A DNA stretch of 64,000 bases, taken from the NCBI GenBank assembly GCA_020635695.1, contig JACJZH010000009.1:1-64000 (forward strand), in the 5' to 3' direction. This DNA is from Flavobacteriales bacterium (GTDB taxonomy: Bacteria > Bacteroidota > Bacteroidia > Flavobacteriales_F > PHOS-HE28). The stretch's first letter is position 1; each line of letters begins with the position of its first letter. Below, in pieces: positions 1-7,296 of the stretch. The notes under the pieces are model-generated. The model was not told the origin of the DNA and ran no database searches. It saw only the letters and a list, made by a program, of their open reading frames with translations. The position numbers and the translations under genes are program-made.

Positions 1-91
1 AGCAGATGGATCGGCGGTCCGTCGCTTGGAAAAGGGGATCGATCGCCAAGCCGATCCTCATCCGCGTGGTATCGATCTTGGTCTTGGACAT
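1..91 (-). CDS. possible 5' end of a gene running off the window
   Basis: An ATG at 91 on the minus strand opens a frame with no stop through position 1, giving 30 residues that begin MSKTKIDTTRMRIGLAID. The product is not recognised. The frame is too short to judge coding potential and has no clear ribosome binding site. It is listed because it would be the next gene in the same direction as its neighbour at 301-1953, from which it is separated by about 210 bp holding a hairpin. It could equally be a chance open frame. Confidence 0.3.
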   Translation of the reverse strand, partial: MSKTKIDTTRMRIGLAIDPLFQATDRRSIC

Positions 92-240
92 ATCCAGGTA
101 TGGTTCTTCAACTGATTCCAGGACTGCCTAATGGAGGCCAGATCAGTAGCACCATGATCGGTGGTTCCTGGACGTGGAAGGTGGTCAATTCGATGATAGG
201 CTTCGTGGGGCCTTACTATGAATTGCAGGGCCGGGAATTG

Positions 241-272
241 GAACGGGCCACCCCCGGAGGGACGGCCCGTTC
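241..272 (-). terminator. hairpin terminator after the PQQ-propeller gene
   Basis: GAACGGGCC (241-249) pairs perfectly with GGCCCGTTC (264-272), a 9-bp stem with a 14-nt loop, starting 29 bp past the stop codon at 301. No run of T follows (CAATTCCC on the minus strand), so intrinsic termination is an inference. The rest of 92-300 shows no gene. Confidence 0.5.
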
Positions 273-300
273 GCGATCGGCCTGCGTGCGCGTGCCGACC

Positions 301-1953
301 TCAGCGCGTGGCCACCTTGGTCACATCCTTCTTCTCGTACACGTAGACGAATTCACCGCCGTTCTCGGTAAGGGAGGTGACGGCCCCCTTCTTGGCCTTG
401 AATTCCTTGTACTGGCAGGTGTTCAGGTCGAAGCAGGCGATGTCGGAGCCCGCGGTCTTCATCAGCAGGAAGTCGCCATTCTGTCCCTCCACCTCGCTCT
501 TCTTGTACTTGTTGCTGGCGACGGGTTCGCCGGTCTCGGTGCTGAAGGTGCTCACGCCCTTGTCGCCCACCACCACCACCATGTCCTTGTAGGGCATGAT
601 CATGCTGGCCTGGCCCACACCACCCTTGGCCACGGGCACCACGTACTTCTCGGCGCCGGTGGCCGGGTCCATGTTGTAGAGCTCCTTGCCGCTGCACACG
701 ATGAACTTGCCGTTCACCACGATGGCGTTGGTGATGCCCTTCTTGAACTTCTCGCTCTCCCAGGCCAGGCTGCCGTCGCTGGTGTTGAAGGCCTGGATGC
801 CGAAGGGCTTCACCTCCGGGTGCCAGATGCGCCACTCCTCGGTGATGGTCCACCCGCCCTGTCCGTCGCTTTCGCGCTTGTAGATGTAGGCCTGCGCCTC
901 CACCGCACCGCCGATCTGCAGCAGCACCTGGTCGCCCACCACGTACATACCGGGGATGGCGCGTGCGCCGGCGATCTCCGGACTGGTCCAGAGCAGCTTG
1001 CCGCTCATGCGGTCGTACTTCTTCACGTACTGGTTCTTCTTGTTGCTCATGTCCAGCACGTACATGTCGTCGCCCACGAACACGGGGTCGGCCACGGCGC
1101 CGTAGATGCCGAACTTCTTGGCCCCCGCGGGCGCGCCCACCACCTTGTCCGGAGTGTAGTCGAAGGCAGCGCTGTACACGTTGGCACCGGTGTTCAGGTC
1201 GTACACCTGCATGCCGTTCATGCGCAGGAACACCTTGTCGGCGTCCACCTCCAGGTCGTACACGAACTCCCGGCTGATCACCTTGCGTTCGGCGCGGCCG
1301 ATGTAGGTGTTCTCCCAGAGGATCTCACCGGTCACCAGGTCCACCTTGGCGATCTGGTTCTTGAAGCCGGTGAAGAGGGCACCGAGCCCGCTGGGCACGA
1401 AGTTGACCATGACGATCTTGCTGTCGCCGGTGATCACGTAGCGGCCCACGGAGCCCTTGAACTTGTCGGTGCTCCAGCGCTCCTCGCCGGTCTTGGCCAG
1501 CACCCACACGAGCTTGTCCTTCAGCGCAATGGCGAAGCCGTCCAGCTCGGGCACGTACACGATGCTCTCGTCCACCAGGTTCTGGTACTGGTCCGTGTTC
1601 CAGAGCAGCTTGCCGGTGCTCATCTCCAGCACGGCGATCTGGTCCTTGCCCATCTTCCGGTCGAAGAGGAAGATGCAGTCGCTCTCCCAGAAGGGGATCA
1701 GCTCGTCCACCTTGCGCAGCTTGGGCGCCAGGTCCTTGTACTTGCCGGTCCACCGCACGGCGCCGGTCTTGTTGTTGAACACGGTGATCTCCTTGTCATC
1801 GGCGGCATAGCTGTAGCCGCGTTCCTCGAGGCCGGTGCCGGTGTGCTCGATCTTGTGGCCGAGCTTGGTCTCCCAGATCACGGACATGTCCTCCTGCGCA
1901 AAGGCCAGGGAGAACGCCAGGCAGAGGGCTGAGGTCGTTACTGCGCGTTTCAT
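301..1953 (-). CDS. secreted PQQ-like (BamB-type) beta-propeller protein
   Basis: This 550-residue protein starts with a clear Sec signal peptide (MKRAVTTSALCLAFSLAFA, cleavage before Q20). The rest is a series of about seven propeller blades, each closed by a short tryptophan motif: AVRWTG, GKLLWNT, GEERWST, GEILWEN, GKLLWTS, GSLAWES. That is the pattern of PQQ-binding-like/BamB repeats. There is no lipobox and no catalytic domain, so it is probably a periplasmic or outer-membrane-associated structural or scaffolding propeller, not a quinoprotein dehydrogenase. The upstream gap (1954-2095) is filled by 7-bp repeat arrays, so its promoter must lie within or beyond them. Substrate or partner is unknown. 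Confidence 0.85.
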   Translation of the reverse strand: MKRAVTTSALCLAFSLAFAQEDMSVIWETKLGHKIEHTGTGLEERGYSYAADDKEITVFNNKTGAVRWTGKYKDLAPKLRKVDELIPFWESDCIFLFDRKMGKDQIAVLEMSTGKLLWNTDQYQNLVDESIVYVPELDGFAIALKDKLVWVLAKTGEERWSTDKFKGSVGRYVITGDSKIVMVNFVPSGLGALFTGFKNQIAKVDLVTGEILWENTYIGRAERKVISREFVYDLEVDADKVFLRMNGMQVYDLNTGANVYSAAFDYTPDKVVGAPAGAKKFGIYGAVADPVFVGDDMYVLDMSNKKNQYVKKYDRMSGKLLWTSPEIAGARAIPGMYVVGDQVLLQIGGAVEAQAYIYKRESDGQGGWTITEEWRIWHPEVKPFGIQAFNTSDGSLAWESEKFKKGITNAIVVNGKFIVCSGKELYNMDPATGAEKYVVPVAKGGVGQASMIMPYKDMVVVVGDKGVSTFSTETGEPVASNKYKKSEVEGQNGDFLLMKTAGSDIACFDLNTCQYKEFKAKKGAVTSLTENGGEFVYVYEKKDVTKVATR

Positions 1954-1960
1954 GGTGTTT

Positions 1961-2044
1961 GGGGTTGAGTGTTGGAGGTTGGATGTTGCGGGTTGAGTGT
2001 TGGATGTTGCCGGTTGGGGGTTGTGAGTTGCAGATTGGATGTTG
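1961..2044. repeat. heptanucleotide tandem array A (NNNNTTG x 12)
   Basis: Twelve consecutive 7-bp units run from 1961 to 2044, every one ending in TTG: ggggttg, agtgttg, gaggttg, gatgttg, cgggttg, agtgttg, gatgttg, ccggttg, ggggttg, tgagttg, cagattg, gatgttg. The first four bases drift and the phase never slips. The array begins 8 bp upstream of the start codon of the PQQ-propeller gene. The same unit recurs at 7210-7244. It resembles the STRR heptamer repeats of cyanobacteria in form only. Confidence 0.85.
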
Positions 2045-2051
2045 GCTCCCA

Positions 2052-2100
2052 GTTCAGCGTTTCGCGTTCAGCGTTCAGCCTTTAGCCTTTATCGTTCAGC
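2052..2100. repeat. heptanucleotide tandem array B (GTTCAGC x 7)
   Basis: Seven contiguous 7-bp units: gttcagc, gtttcgc, gttcagc, gttcagc, ctttagc, ctttatc, gttcagc. It abuts array A after one partial unit but uses a different heptamer. On the minus strand the unit reads GCTGAAC, and its TGA supplies the stop codon (2096-2098) of the gene at 2096-2467, so the array appears to have grown into the 3' end of that gene. The reverse complement of the same unit forms array C at 6413-6461. Confidence 0.85.
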
Positions 2101-2467
2101 GTTCCAGAGAGAGCACGAACTCCTTCTCCAGCCGGTACTGCTTGCCTTTCGGGGTCTTGAAGCCGAAGCGGATTCCGTGCAGCAGGTCCTTGAAGCGGTT
2201 CTGGCTGCGGATGTCGCCGCCGGTGTAGTCCACCACGAACACGCTGGTCACGTCGCCCTTGTCGCGGAAGCTGATGCGGGCCGTCATCACGCCGGTGAGC
2301 CCTTCTTCGTTGATGGCCTCGTAGAGCGCACCACCGGGCGCCATGGCGGCATCCAGTTCTTCACCGGCGCGGGCCAGGATGGCGTCCTTGTCCTGGATCA
2401 GTTCGCGTTTCTGGGCGGCCACCTGGAAACCCAGGGCCAGGAAGAGAAGGAGGAAGGCGTGTTTCAT
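2096..2467 (-). CDS. small secreted protein of unknown function
   Basis: This 123-residue protein has a signal peptide (MKHAFLLLFLALGFQVAA, then QKRE) and a compact alpha/beta-looking body. That body contains a predicted strand pattern (VMTARISF, VTSVFVVDY) and a C-terminal KTPKGKQYRLEKEF motif. I do not recognise the family. The ATG was chosen because it overlaps the stop of the WD40-like gene upstream by 4 nt (ATGA, 2464-2467), a sign of translational coupling. The pair probably acts together in the periplasm. The stop codon lies inside a 7-bp repeat unit of array B, so the true C-terminus may have been altered by repeat growth. Confidence 0.75.
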   Translation of the reverse strand: MKHAFLLLFLALGFQVAAQKRELIQDKDAILARAGEELDAAMAPGGALYEAINEEGLTGVMTARISFRDKGDVTSVFVVDYTGGDIRSQNRFKDLLHGIRFGFKTPKGKQYRLEKEFVLSLER

Positions 2468-3654
2468 GGGGCGTAGGTCCATTCGATGAGCCGGTTGCCG
2501 CTGGTGAGCAGCATGCGCTTGTTGTCCGGCAGGAAGCAGAAGCTCAGGCGCCCGTCGCCGCTGGCGAACTCGCCCTTGTCCAGATTCTCCCACAGCCGCC
2601 AGCTCACCACGAAGCGGTCCACCATGCGGCCAGTGGCGCGGTCGTACAGGTGCACCTCCTGGAACTTGCCGCCGGCACTGCCAATGGCGAAGAGGCTGCC
2701 GTCCGGGCTGGTGCGGAAGTCGGGTTCGTAGAGCGCCAGGCTGGGGAAGGAGGTCCTCCGCATCTCGCCGGTGGCGGCGTCGCTCACCTCCACGTAGCTC
2801 TGGTTCACGTTCGGGTTGCCGCCCTTGCGGGTGTGCGGCTTGGCGTGCACCCACAGGTCCCTGCCATCTGGACTGTACTCCAGCCTGAACACCTTGTCGA
2901 AGAGCTCGGGCAGGGTGAAGAGCGGCTTCAGGGTGGCCAGGTCGTACACCACCACGATCTGCCCCTGCTTCACACCGGCCTTGATGGCGTCCTTGTCGTT
3001 CCGCACGGCTGGGATGGCGGATACCTCGTCCTTGGTGGGGCGGTGCGCCACGGCGAAGCGGCTGCCGTCCGGGCTCACGGCGATCGCATTGCCCGTGCGG
3101 TCGATGTGCTTCGCATCATCCCGCCTGCCGCTGGCCAGGTCCACGAAGTGAACCCCGGCCTTGTCCAGGGTCAGCACGGTGGCCTCGTCGGGCGTCAGGT
3201 CGGCGGCGTAGAGGTCCTCGAACGTGCGCACGGCCTTGCCCGCGGCCACGTCCAGCACTTCGTACTTGATGGGCCTGTCCTTGTTGGGGGCGAAGTCCAG
3301 GTAGAAGAGCTGCTGCAGCAGCATGTACTTCCCGCTGCGGCTGTAGCGCGCCCGGCTGCCGGCGTACCAGTTGCCCACATCGATGCCGGTGGCGGCCTCG
3401 GGGTCGTCCATCGGGTAGAAGCGGAAGGGGAAGCCCTGCGTGGCGCTGGCGGCCACGGTGCCGCCGTCGGGCGAAACGTCCACCCAGCTGATCAGGTAGC
3501 CGCTCAGCGTCCTTTGCCCGCCGATGCGGATGGTCTTGAAGACCTGGCCATCGTCCTGCGCGGTGCACACCAGGGTGACCAGGCTGAAGAAGGCCAGCAG
3601 GAGCCAGAGTAGGGCGGGCGATCGGCGCGTTCCGGAAGGGTGCTGAGGTCCCAC
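2464..3654 (-). CDS. secreted WD40-like beta-propeller protein
   Basis: The product is about 396 residues. I place the start at a GTG (3654), giving a short basic n-region (GTRRSP) and a hydrophobic core ALLWLLLAFFSLVTLVCTA before QDD. An upstream TTG at 3783 would add 43 low-complexity residues and has no support. A -7-like AAGCTTTG at 3677-3670 fits the GTG. The body has repeated propeller signatures (VSPDGGTVAAS, YSRSGKYMLL, LTPDEATVLTL, VSPDGSRFAVA, YSPDGRDLWV, TSPDGSLFAI), six or seven blades of the WD40/YVTN kind. No enzymatic domain is seen. It is coupled to the small secreted protein downstream by an ATGA overlap. It is likely a periplasmic binding or scaffolding protein. Confidence 0.75.
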   Translation of the reverse strand: MGPQHPSGTRRSPALLWLLLAFFSLVTLVCTAQDDGQVFKTIRIGGQRTLSGYLISWVDVSPDGGTVAASATQGFPFRFYPMDDPEAATGIDVGNWYAGSRARYSRSGKYMLLQQLFYLDFAPNKDRPIKYEVLDVAAGKAVRTFEDLYAADLTPDEATVLTLDKAGVHFVDLASGRRDDAKHIDRTGNAIAVSPDGSRFAVAHRPTKDEVSAIPAVRNDKDAIKAGVKQGQIVVVYDLATLKPLFTLPELFDKVFRLEYSPDGRDLWVHAKPHTRKGGNPNVNQSYVEVSDAATGEMRRTSFPSLALYEPDFRTSPDGSLFAIGSAGGKFQEVHLYDRATGRMVDRFVVSWRLWENLDKGEFASGDGRLSFCFLPDNKRMLLTSGNRLIEWTYAP

Positions 3655-3669
3655 GGCGAAGCGTTTCGG

Positions 3670-3677
3670 CAAAGCTT
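3670..3677 (-). promoter_or_regulatory. putative -7 element (AAGCTTTG)
   Basis: AAGCTTTG matches the Bacteroidota TAnnTTTG consensus at 7 of 8 positions. It sits 15 nt upstream of the GTG chosen for the WD40-like gene. No -33 TTG is evident. Confidence 0.35.
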
Positions 3678-3928
3678 CCCCGTGGAACGAGGGTGGTTCC
3701 TCCGTAAAGGACCGGGAAGGACTACGGGATGGACCGTAATCGCGCTGCGGAACGGCGGAATACCACGGTTCGTCCCATCGCAAGGGCCAATGGGCTCAAC
3801 GGCCTGCCCGCTCTGTGCTTCAGCATGGACCGGTCCTTCCGGCCTGGGTTTGGCGGAACGTACGGCGCCCGTTCCGGCTGATCCCAGCACCGGCGGTCCG
3901 GTCGCTCACCCCACGGAGGAGGCACGGG

Positions 3929-5632
3929 TCACTTGACGCTCGCGACGGCTTCCTCTTCCTCCTCGGGCAATGCGAAGAGCTCCTGGGCCAGGCGGGCATC
4001 GTGCTCATACACATCATCCCGGAAGTTCAGGCGACCCTGTGTGTCGACCCAGGCGGTGAAGTAGCCAATGATGACGGGCCGCGGCTCCGGGAGATCCACG
4101 TACTTCTCCTTCTTCCTGGCCATCACCGTGCGGATGCTGTCGGCCGTCCAGTTGGTGTCCGGCTTCAGCAGGTATTCGGCCAGGTCCATGGGCTGCCCCA
4201 GGCGGATGCAGCCATGGCTGAAGGCGCGGCTTTCCCGCCCGAACAGGCTCTTGCTCGGCGTATCGTGGAAATAGATGCTGAACTCGTTGGGGAAGAGGAA
4301 CTTCACCAGTCCCAGGCTGTTGCTGGTGCCGGGCTTCTGGCGGATCTCGAAGGGCACGCTGCCGGTGTACTGGCTCCAGTCGATGGTGCTCGCAGGAACC
4401 ACCTGGCCGCCACGCACCACCTCCATGTTCTTCTGGGCCAGGTAGCTGCTGTTACGCTTGACGGCAGGCAGGATCTCGTTGCGGATGATGCTGCGCGGGA
4501 TGTTCCAGTAGGGGTTGAACACGATGGTGGTGAGCTCGTCGCTGAAGACCACCGTGCGTGTGGCGGTGGCGCCCACCACCACGTTCATGCTCCAGGCCAG
4601 GGTGTCGGCCTCGTAGATGTGCATCCGATACTCGGGGATGTTCACCAGGATCACGTTGGGCGGCTGCACCTCGGGGACCCAGCGCAGCCGTTCCATGTTC
4701 ACCAGGATGGTGCGGATGCGATCGGCCACGGGGGTGTTGATCTGCTTCACCACGCCCTTGCCGGCCACGCCATCGGGCAGCAGGCCGTGCCGCTCCTGGA
4801 ACCGCTGCAGGCCGGCCACCAGGGTGCTGTCCATCACCAGGCCGCTGTCGGCGGTGGCCTCCAGGTCGCCGAAGGCGATCAGGCGTCGGCGCAGGGCCAG
4901 TACGGTGCTGTCGCGGTCGCCGGGCTCCAGCTTGCGGCGGTCGCCGAGGTCCACCAGGGGCAGGGTGTCGATCCAGGTCTCACCGTACAGCCGCTGCAGT
5001 TCACGCTTCAGCAGCTGGTACTGCGGGTGCACGGGTTCGATGGGGCTCAGGTCCATGCGGCCGGCCGCCAGTGAGTCGATCAGTTGGCGGTAGTCCTTCT
5101 TCCTCCGGGGGATGAACCAGTCCAGCTCGCGCAGGTCCTTGCGCACCACGCCGCCGTATTTGCGGTCGGCGAAGCGGAAGAACTGGGCGGTGAGGGAGAG
5201 TTCCAGCTGCACGAAGAATCGGTCGGTGAGGGGCACGGTGTCCGTTTCGTCGGCGATGCGGCGCACCAGGTCGTGCAGCGCGGAGTGTTCGGTGCCCAGG
5301 GTGCCCAGCGTGCTGTCGGCGCCATCGACCAGGTTCAGGAAGTTGAGGGCGGCCTGGCTCAGGGTGTCGCCGATGAACCAGGCGAACTGCATGCCACGCC
5401 GCTCATAGAAGCCCCGGATCCCGAGCGAGTCGGCCTGGTACTCCGGATGACGGTCCAGGAAGGCGCTGACGTCGAGGCTGTCCAGGGTGCGCGGACTGTA
5501 GACCTCGGGGGTCTCGAACACCTCGTTCACGGCCTGGGCCTGTTCCTCCGGACCGGGTTGTGCGGGCGGGGTGCTGGTGCATGCGGCCAGGACGCAGGTG
5601 CACAGCAGGATGTAGGCAGGGAAGCGGTGCAT
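3929..5632 (-). CDS. L,D-transpeptidase, YcbB-like, lipoprotein
   Basis: This 567-residue lipoprotein (lipobox VLAAC, Cys18) has the YcbB/LdtD architecture. An N-terminal helical scaffold comes first, then a peptidoglycan-binding-like segment around residues 230-300 (DSTVLALRRRL, LQRFQERHGLLPDG). A C-terminal YkuD catalytic domain follows, with the signature SHGCIRL and catalytic Cys near 475. It would form 3-3 cross-links between meso-diaminopimelate residues in the peptidoglycan or attach proteins to it. The C-terminus ends in an acidic run (EEEEEA). It lies 15 bp downstream of a second, unrelated L,D-transpeptidase-type gene and is probably co-transcribed with it. Confidence 0.9.
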   Translation of the reverse strand: MHRFPAYILLCTCVLAACTSTPPAQPGPEEQAQAVNEVFETPEVYSPRTLDSLDVSAFLDRHPEYQADSLGIRGFYERRGMQFAWFIGDTLSQAALNFLNLVDGADSTLGTLGTEHSALHDLVRRIADETDTVPLTDRFFVQLELSLTAQFFRFADRKYGGVVRKDLRELDWFIPRRKKDYRQLIDSLAAGRMDLSPIEPVHPQYQLLKRELQRLYGETWIDTLPLVDLGDRRKLEPGDRDSTVLALRRRLIAFGDLEATADSGLVMDSTLVAGLQRFQERHGLLPDGVAGKGVVKQINTPVADRIRTILVNMERLRWVPEVQPPNVILVNIPEYRMHIYEADTLAWSMNVVVGATATRTVVFSDELTTIVFNPYWNIPRSIIRNEILPAVKRNSSYLAQKNMEVVRGGQVVPASTIDWSQYTGSVPFEIRQKPGTSNSLGLVKFLFPNEFSIYFHDTPSKSLFGRESRAFSHGCIRLGQPMDLAEYLLKPDTNWTADSIRTVMARKKEKYVDLPEPRPVIIGYFTAWVDTQGRLNFRDDVYEHDARLAQELFALPEEEEEAVASVK

Positions 5633-5647
5633 GGCAGGCGACGGGGA

Positions 5648-6283
5648 TCAGCCCCCGTACACAAAGAGGAGGCCACCGTCGGCCAGAAGCGTCACCAGGC
5701 GCTGCATGTGCTCTCGCGGCACAGCGGGGCAGCCCCAGCTGCGGCCCAGGCGGCCGTGCTCGGCGATGAAGGCCTCGCTCACATAGTCGGCGCCGTGCAT
5801 GATGATCTCGCGCTCAAGCGCCTTGTCGTTCACGCCGCGGTCCAGGCCATGAAGCAGGAGGGCGGCACCGTGCTTGGGGCTCACGATCTCGGCCCCTACG
5901 CGGTACAGCCCCAGGCTGCTCTGGTGGCTGCCTTCGCGGTTGCTGAAGTGCTCGGCGTACAGTTCGCCGGTGTTCGCTCCATGGGCCACGTAGGTGCGCA
6001 GCACCAACTGCCGGGCCTCCAGATCGATGATGTAGAGCCGTTTCTCGGTGCTAGGCCTGCTGAAGTCGGCAATGGCCAGGATGTGGCCGCTCTCCCTTCT
6101 TGCTTCGCGGCGCTCCAGGGCTTCGAGAAAGGCCTCGGCCGGCAGACTGCCCTCCAGACCCAGCTCCAGGTACAGCTTGGAACCGGCGTCCATCACCACC
6201 TCCTCCGGCTCCGCAGGTGCAGGGGCGGGCAACGCGGGCGAGGCCGCGAACAGCGTGGTGATCAACGAAGGGATGACGAGCAT
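5648..6283 (-). CDS. YkuD_2-type murein L,D-transpeptidase-like protein
   Basis: This 211-residue exported protein has a signal peptide (MLVIPSLITTLFAASPALPAPAPA). It carries the conserved blocks of the YkuD_2 (murein L,D-transpeptidase catalytic-domain) family: HGANTGE, SHQSSLGLYRVG, LHGLDRGVNDKA, IIMHGADYVSE and SWGCPAV, with catalytic Cys at about 185. The family shares the Cys/His chemistry of L,D-transpeptidases but is distinct from the YcbB type encoded immediately downstream. The pair probably shares a transcript starting in the gap 6284-6413. It may modify periplasmic peptidoglycan; the exact reaction is not established for this family. Confidence 0.85.
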   Translation of the reverse strand: MLVIPSLITTLFAASPALPAPAPAEPEEVVMDAGSKLYLELGLEGSLPAEAFLEALERREARRESGHILAIADFSRPSTEKRLYIIDLEARQLVLRTYVAHGANTGELYAEHFSNREGSHQSSLGLYRVGAEIVSPKHGAALLLHGLDRGVNDKALEREIIMHGADYVSEAFIAEHGRLGRSWGCPAVPREHMQRLVTLLADGGLLFVYGG

Positions 6284-6412
6284 CGGTTTCCTTGCAGTGT
6301 GCCGGGCGCCCCACCCGCTGGGCGGTCTTCCTGTGGAACGCGGCGGCGTGAAGATAACGGCCTGAACGATACGGTCTTGTGTACGTCGACGAAGGCCTTC
6401 GGGTTGCCGACC

Positions 6413-6461
6413 AACGCCGAACGCTGAACGCGAAACGCTGAATGCTGAACGCTGAATGCTG
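6413..6461. repeat. heptanucleotide tandem array C (AACGCTG x 7)
   Basis: Seven in-phase 7-bp units: aacgccg, aacgctg, aacgcga, aacgctg, aatgctg, aacgctg, aatgctg. This is the reverse complement of the array B unit (GTTCAGC), so B and C form an inverted pair 4.3 kb apart around the WD40-like and L,D-transpeptidase genes. It lies between the divergent starts at 6283 (minus) and 6534 (plus). The remaining sequence of 6284-6533 shows no gene. Confidence 0.85.
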
Positions 6462-6533
6462 AATGGAAGATCGGCACGCTGTTGGCAGAACCTTCGGCAT
6501 CCACGGTCCGTTCAGGACCCAAGCCGATCAGCC

Positions 6534-7211
6534 ATGCGTCACACCATCGCCCTTTTCAGCCTGCTGCTGCTGGCCGCCTGCGCCAAGGAGGATTCCTCCG
6601 ACCTGGCACCCGATGTGCCCATTTACCAGGACTACAAGGTGCTGTTCGACAAGCCCGAGAACCGCACCCGTGCCTTCGCCACCTTCCGGCGTACCAGCAG
6701 CCTGGGCACGCGCCTGCAGCTCACCGGAGGCTCGTCCATCCGCTTCAACGGACAGTCCCATGAGGTGTATACCGAGCTGGACAACTACTTCTACCGGTGG
6801 ACGGAGAACGGCATGGTGGACGTGTCGTTCGAGTACACGAAGGCCGGCCGATCCCTATTCCTGAACAGCATTGCGCGGGCGGACACGCATGACATCGCAG
6901 TACCGAACGGGGTGGTGCTCTCCCGGGTGAACGGGGGGCAGGTGTTCTGGACCGGCCGGGACCTGGAGGCTGGCGAGGTGGTGGAGGCCTGGCTTCGGCA
7001 GAGTGGCACCAATGGCGGCCGCGTGAGCGTGAACACCACCGGCGCCGGTTCCGTGGTCTTCGCCGCCGATGATGTCGAGGACCTGAGCCCCGGCACGGCC
7101 GACCTGTACTTCAGCCGCACCCGCACCCTGCCCCTGCAGCAGGCCGATGGCAGCGCCGGCGGCCGCCGCGTGGTGGAGGTGGAGGCGCGGGGGACGGTGA
7201 TGGTGCAGTAG
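6534..7211 (+). CDS. lipoprotein of unknown function
   Basis: The 225-residue product has a typical lipoprotein signal (MRHTIALFSLLLLAAC, lipobox Cys16), followed by an acidic +2 region (AKEDSSD). The rest reads as beta-rich: FRRTSSLGTRLQLTGG, SIRFNGQSHEVYTEL and repeated short strands ending in VEVEARGTVMVQ. I do not recognise the family. ATG 6534 was preferred over the in-frame ATG at 6456, which would begin inside the 7-bp repeat array and leave the signal sequence internal. Its TAG stop overlaps the first unit of repeat array D. It stands alone between two minus-strand operons. Confidence 0.75.
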   Translation: MRHTIALFSLLLLAACAKEDSSDLAPDVPIYQDYKVLFDKPENRTRAFATFRRTSSLGTRLQLTGGSSIRFNGQSHEVYTELDNYFYRWTENGMVDVSFEYTKAGRSLFLNSIARADTHDIAVPNGVVLSRVNGGQVFWTGRDLEAGEVVEAWLRQSGTNGGRVSVNTTGAGSVVFAADDVEDLSPGTADLYFSRTRTLPLQQADGSAGGRRVVEVEARGTVMVQ

Positions 7212-7244
7212 GGTTGGATGTTGGGCGGTGGAGGTTGGATGACG
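7210..7244. repeat. heptanucleotide tandem array D (GATGTTG-like x 5)
   Basis: Five 7-bp units in phase: agggttg, gatgttg, ggcggtg, gaggttg, gatgacg. The unit is the same as in array A (gaggttg, gatgttg) and in the same orientation. The first unit overlaps the TAG stop of the lipoprotein gene. Confidence 0.75.
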
Positions 7245-7296
7245 GGTGCACGCTACAGCGCATTCCTTCATCGGCCTCCTCGCAGGTCCCGATCCA

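Noticed and set aside
100..1932. 610-codon plus-strand frame antisense to the PQQ-propeller gene
   Set aside because: Its translation is His/Val/Leu/Gly-rich with no domain; the opposite strand has a signal peptide and propeller repeats. High GC removes stops on the antisense strand.
2052..2100. Possible CRISPR array
   Set aside because: Units are 7 bp with no spacers and no cas genes nearby; this is a tandem repeat.
3655..3783. 43-residue N-terminal extension of the WD40-like gene from TTG 3783
   Set aside because: It would put the signal peptide after a Pro/Arg-rich stretch; a GTG at 3654 with a -7-like element upstream explains the start better.
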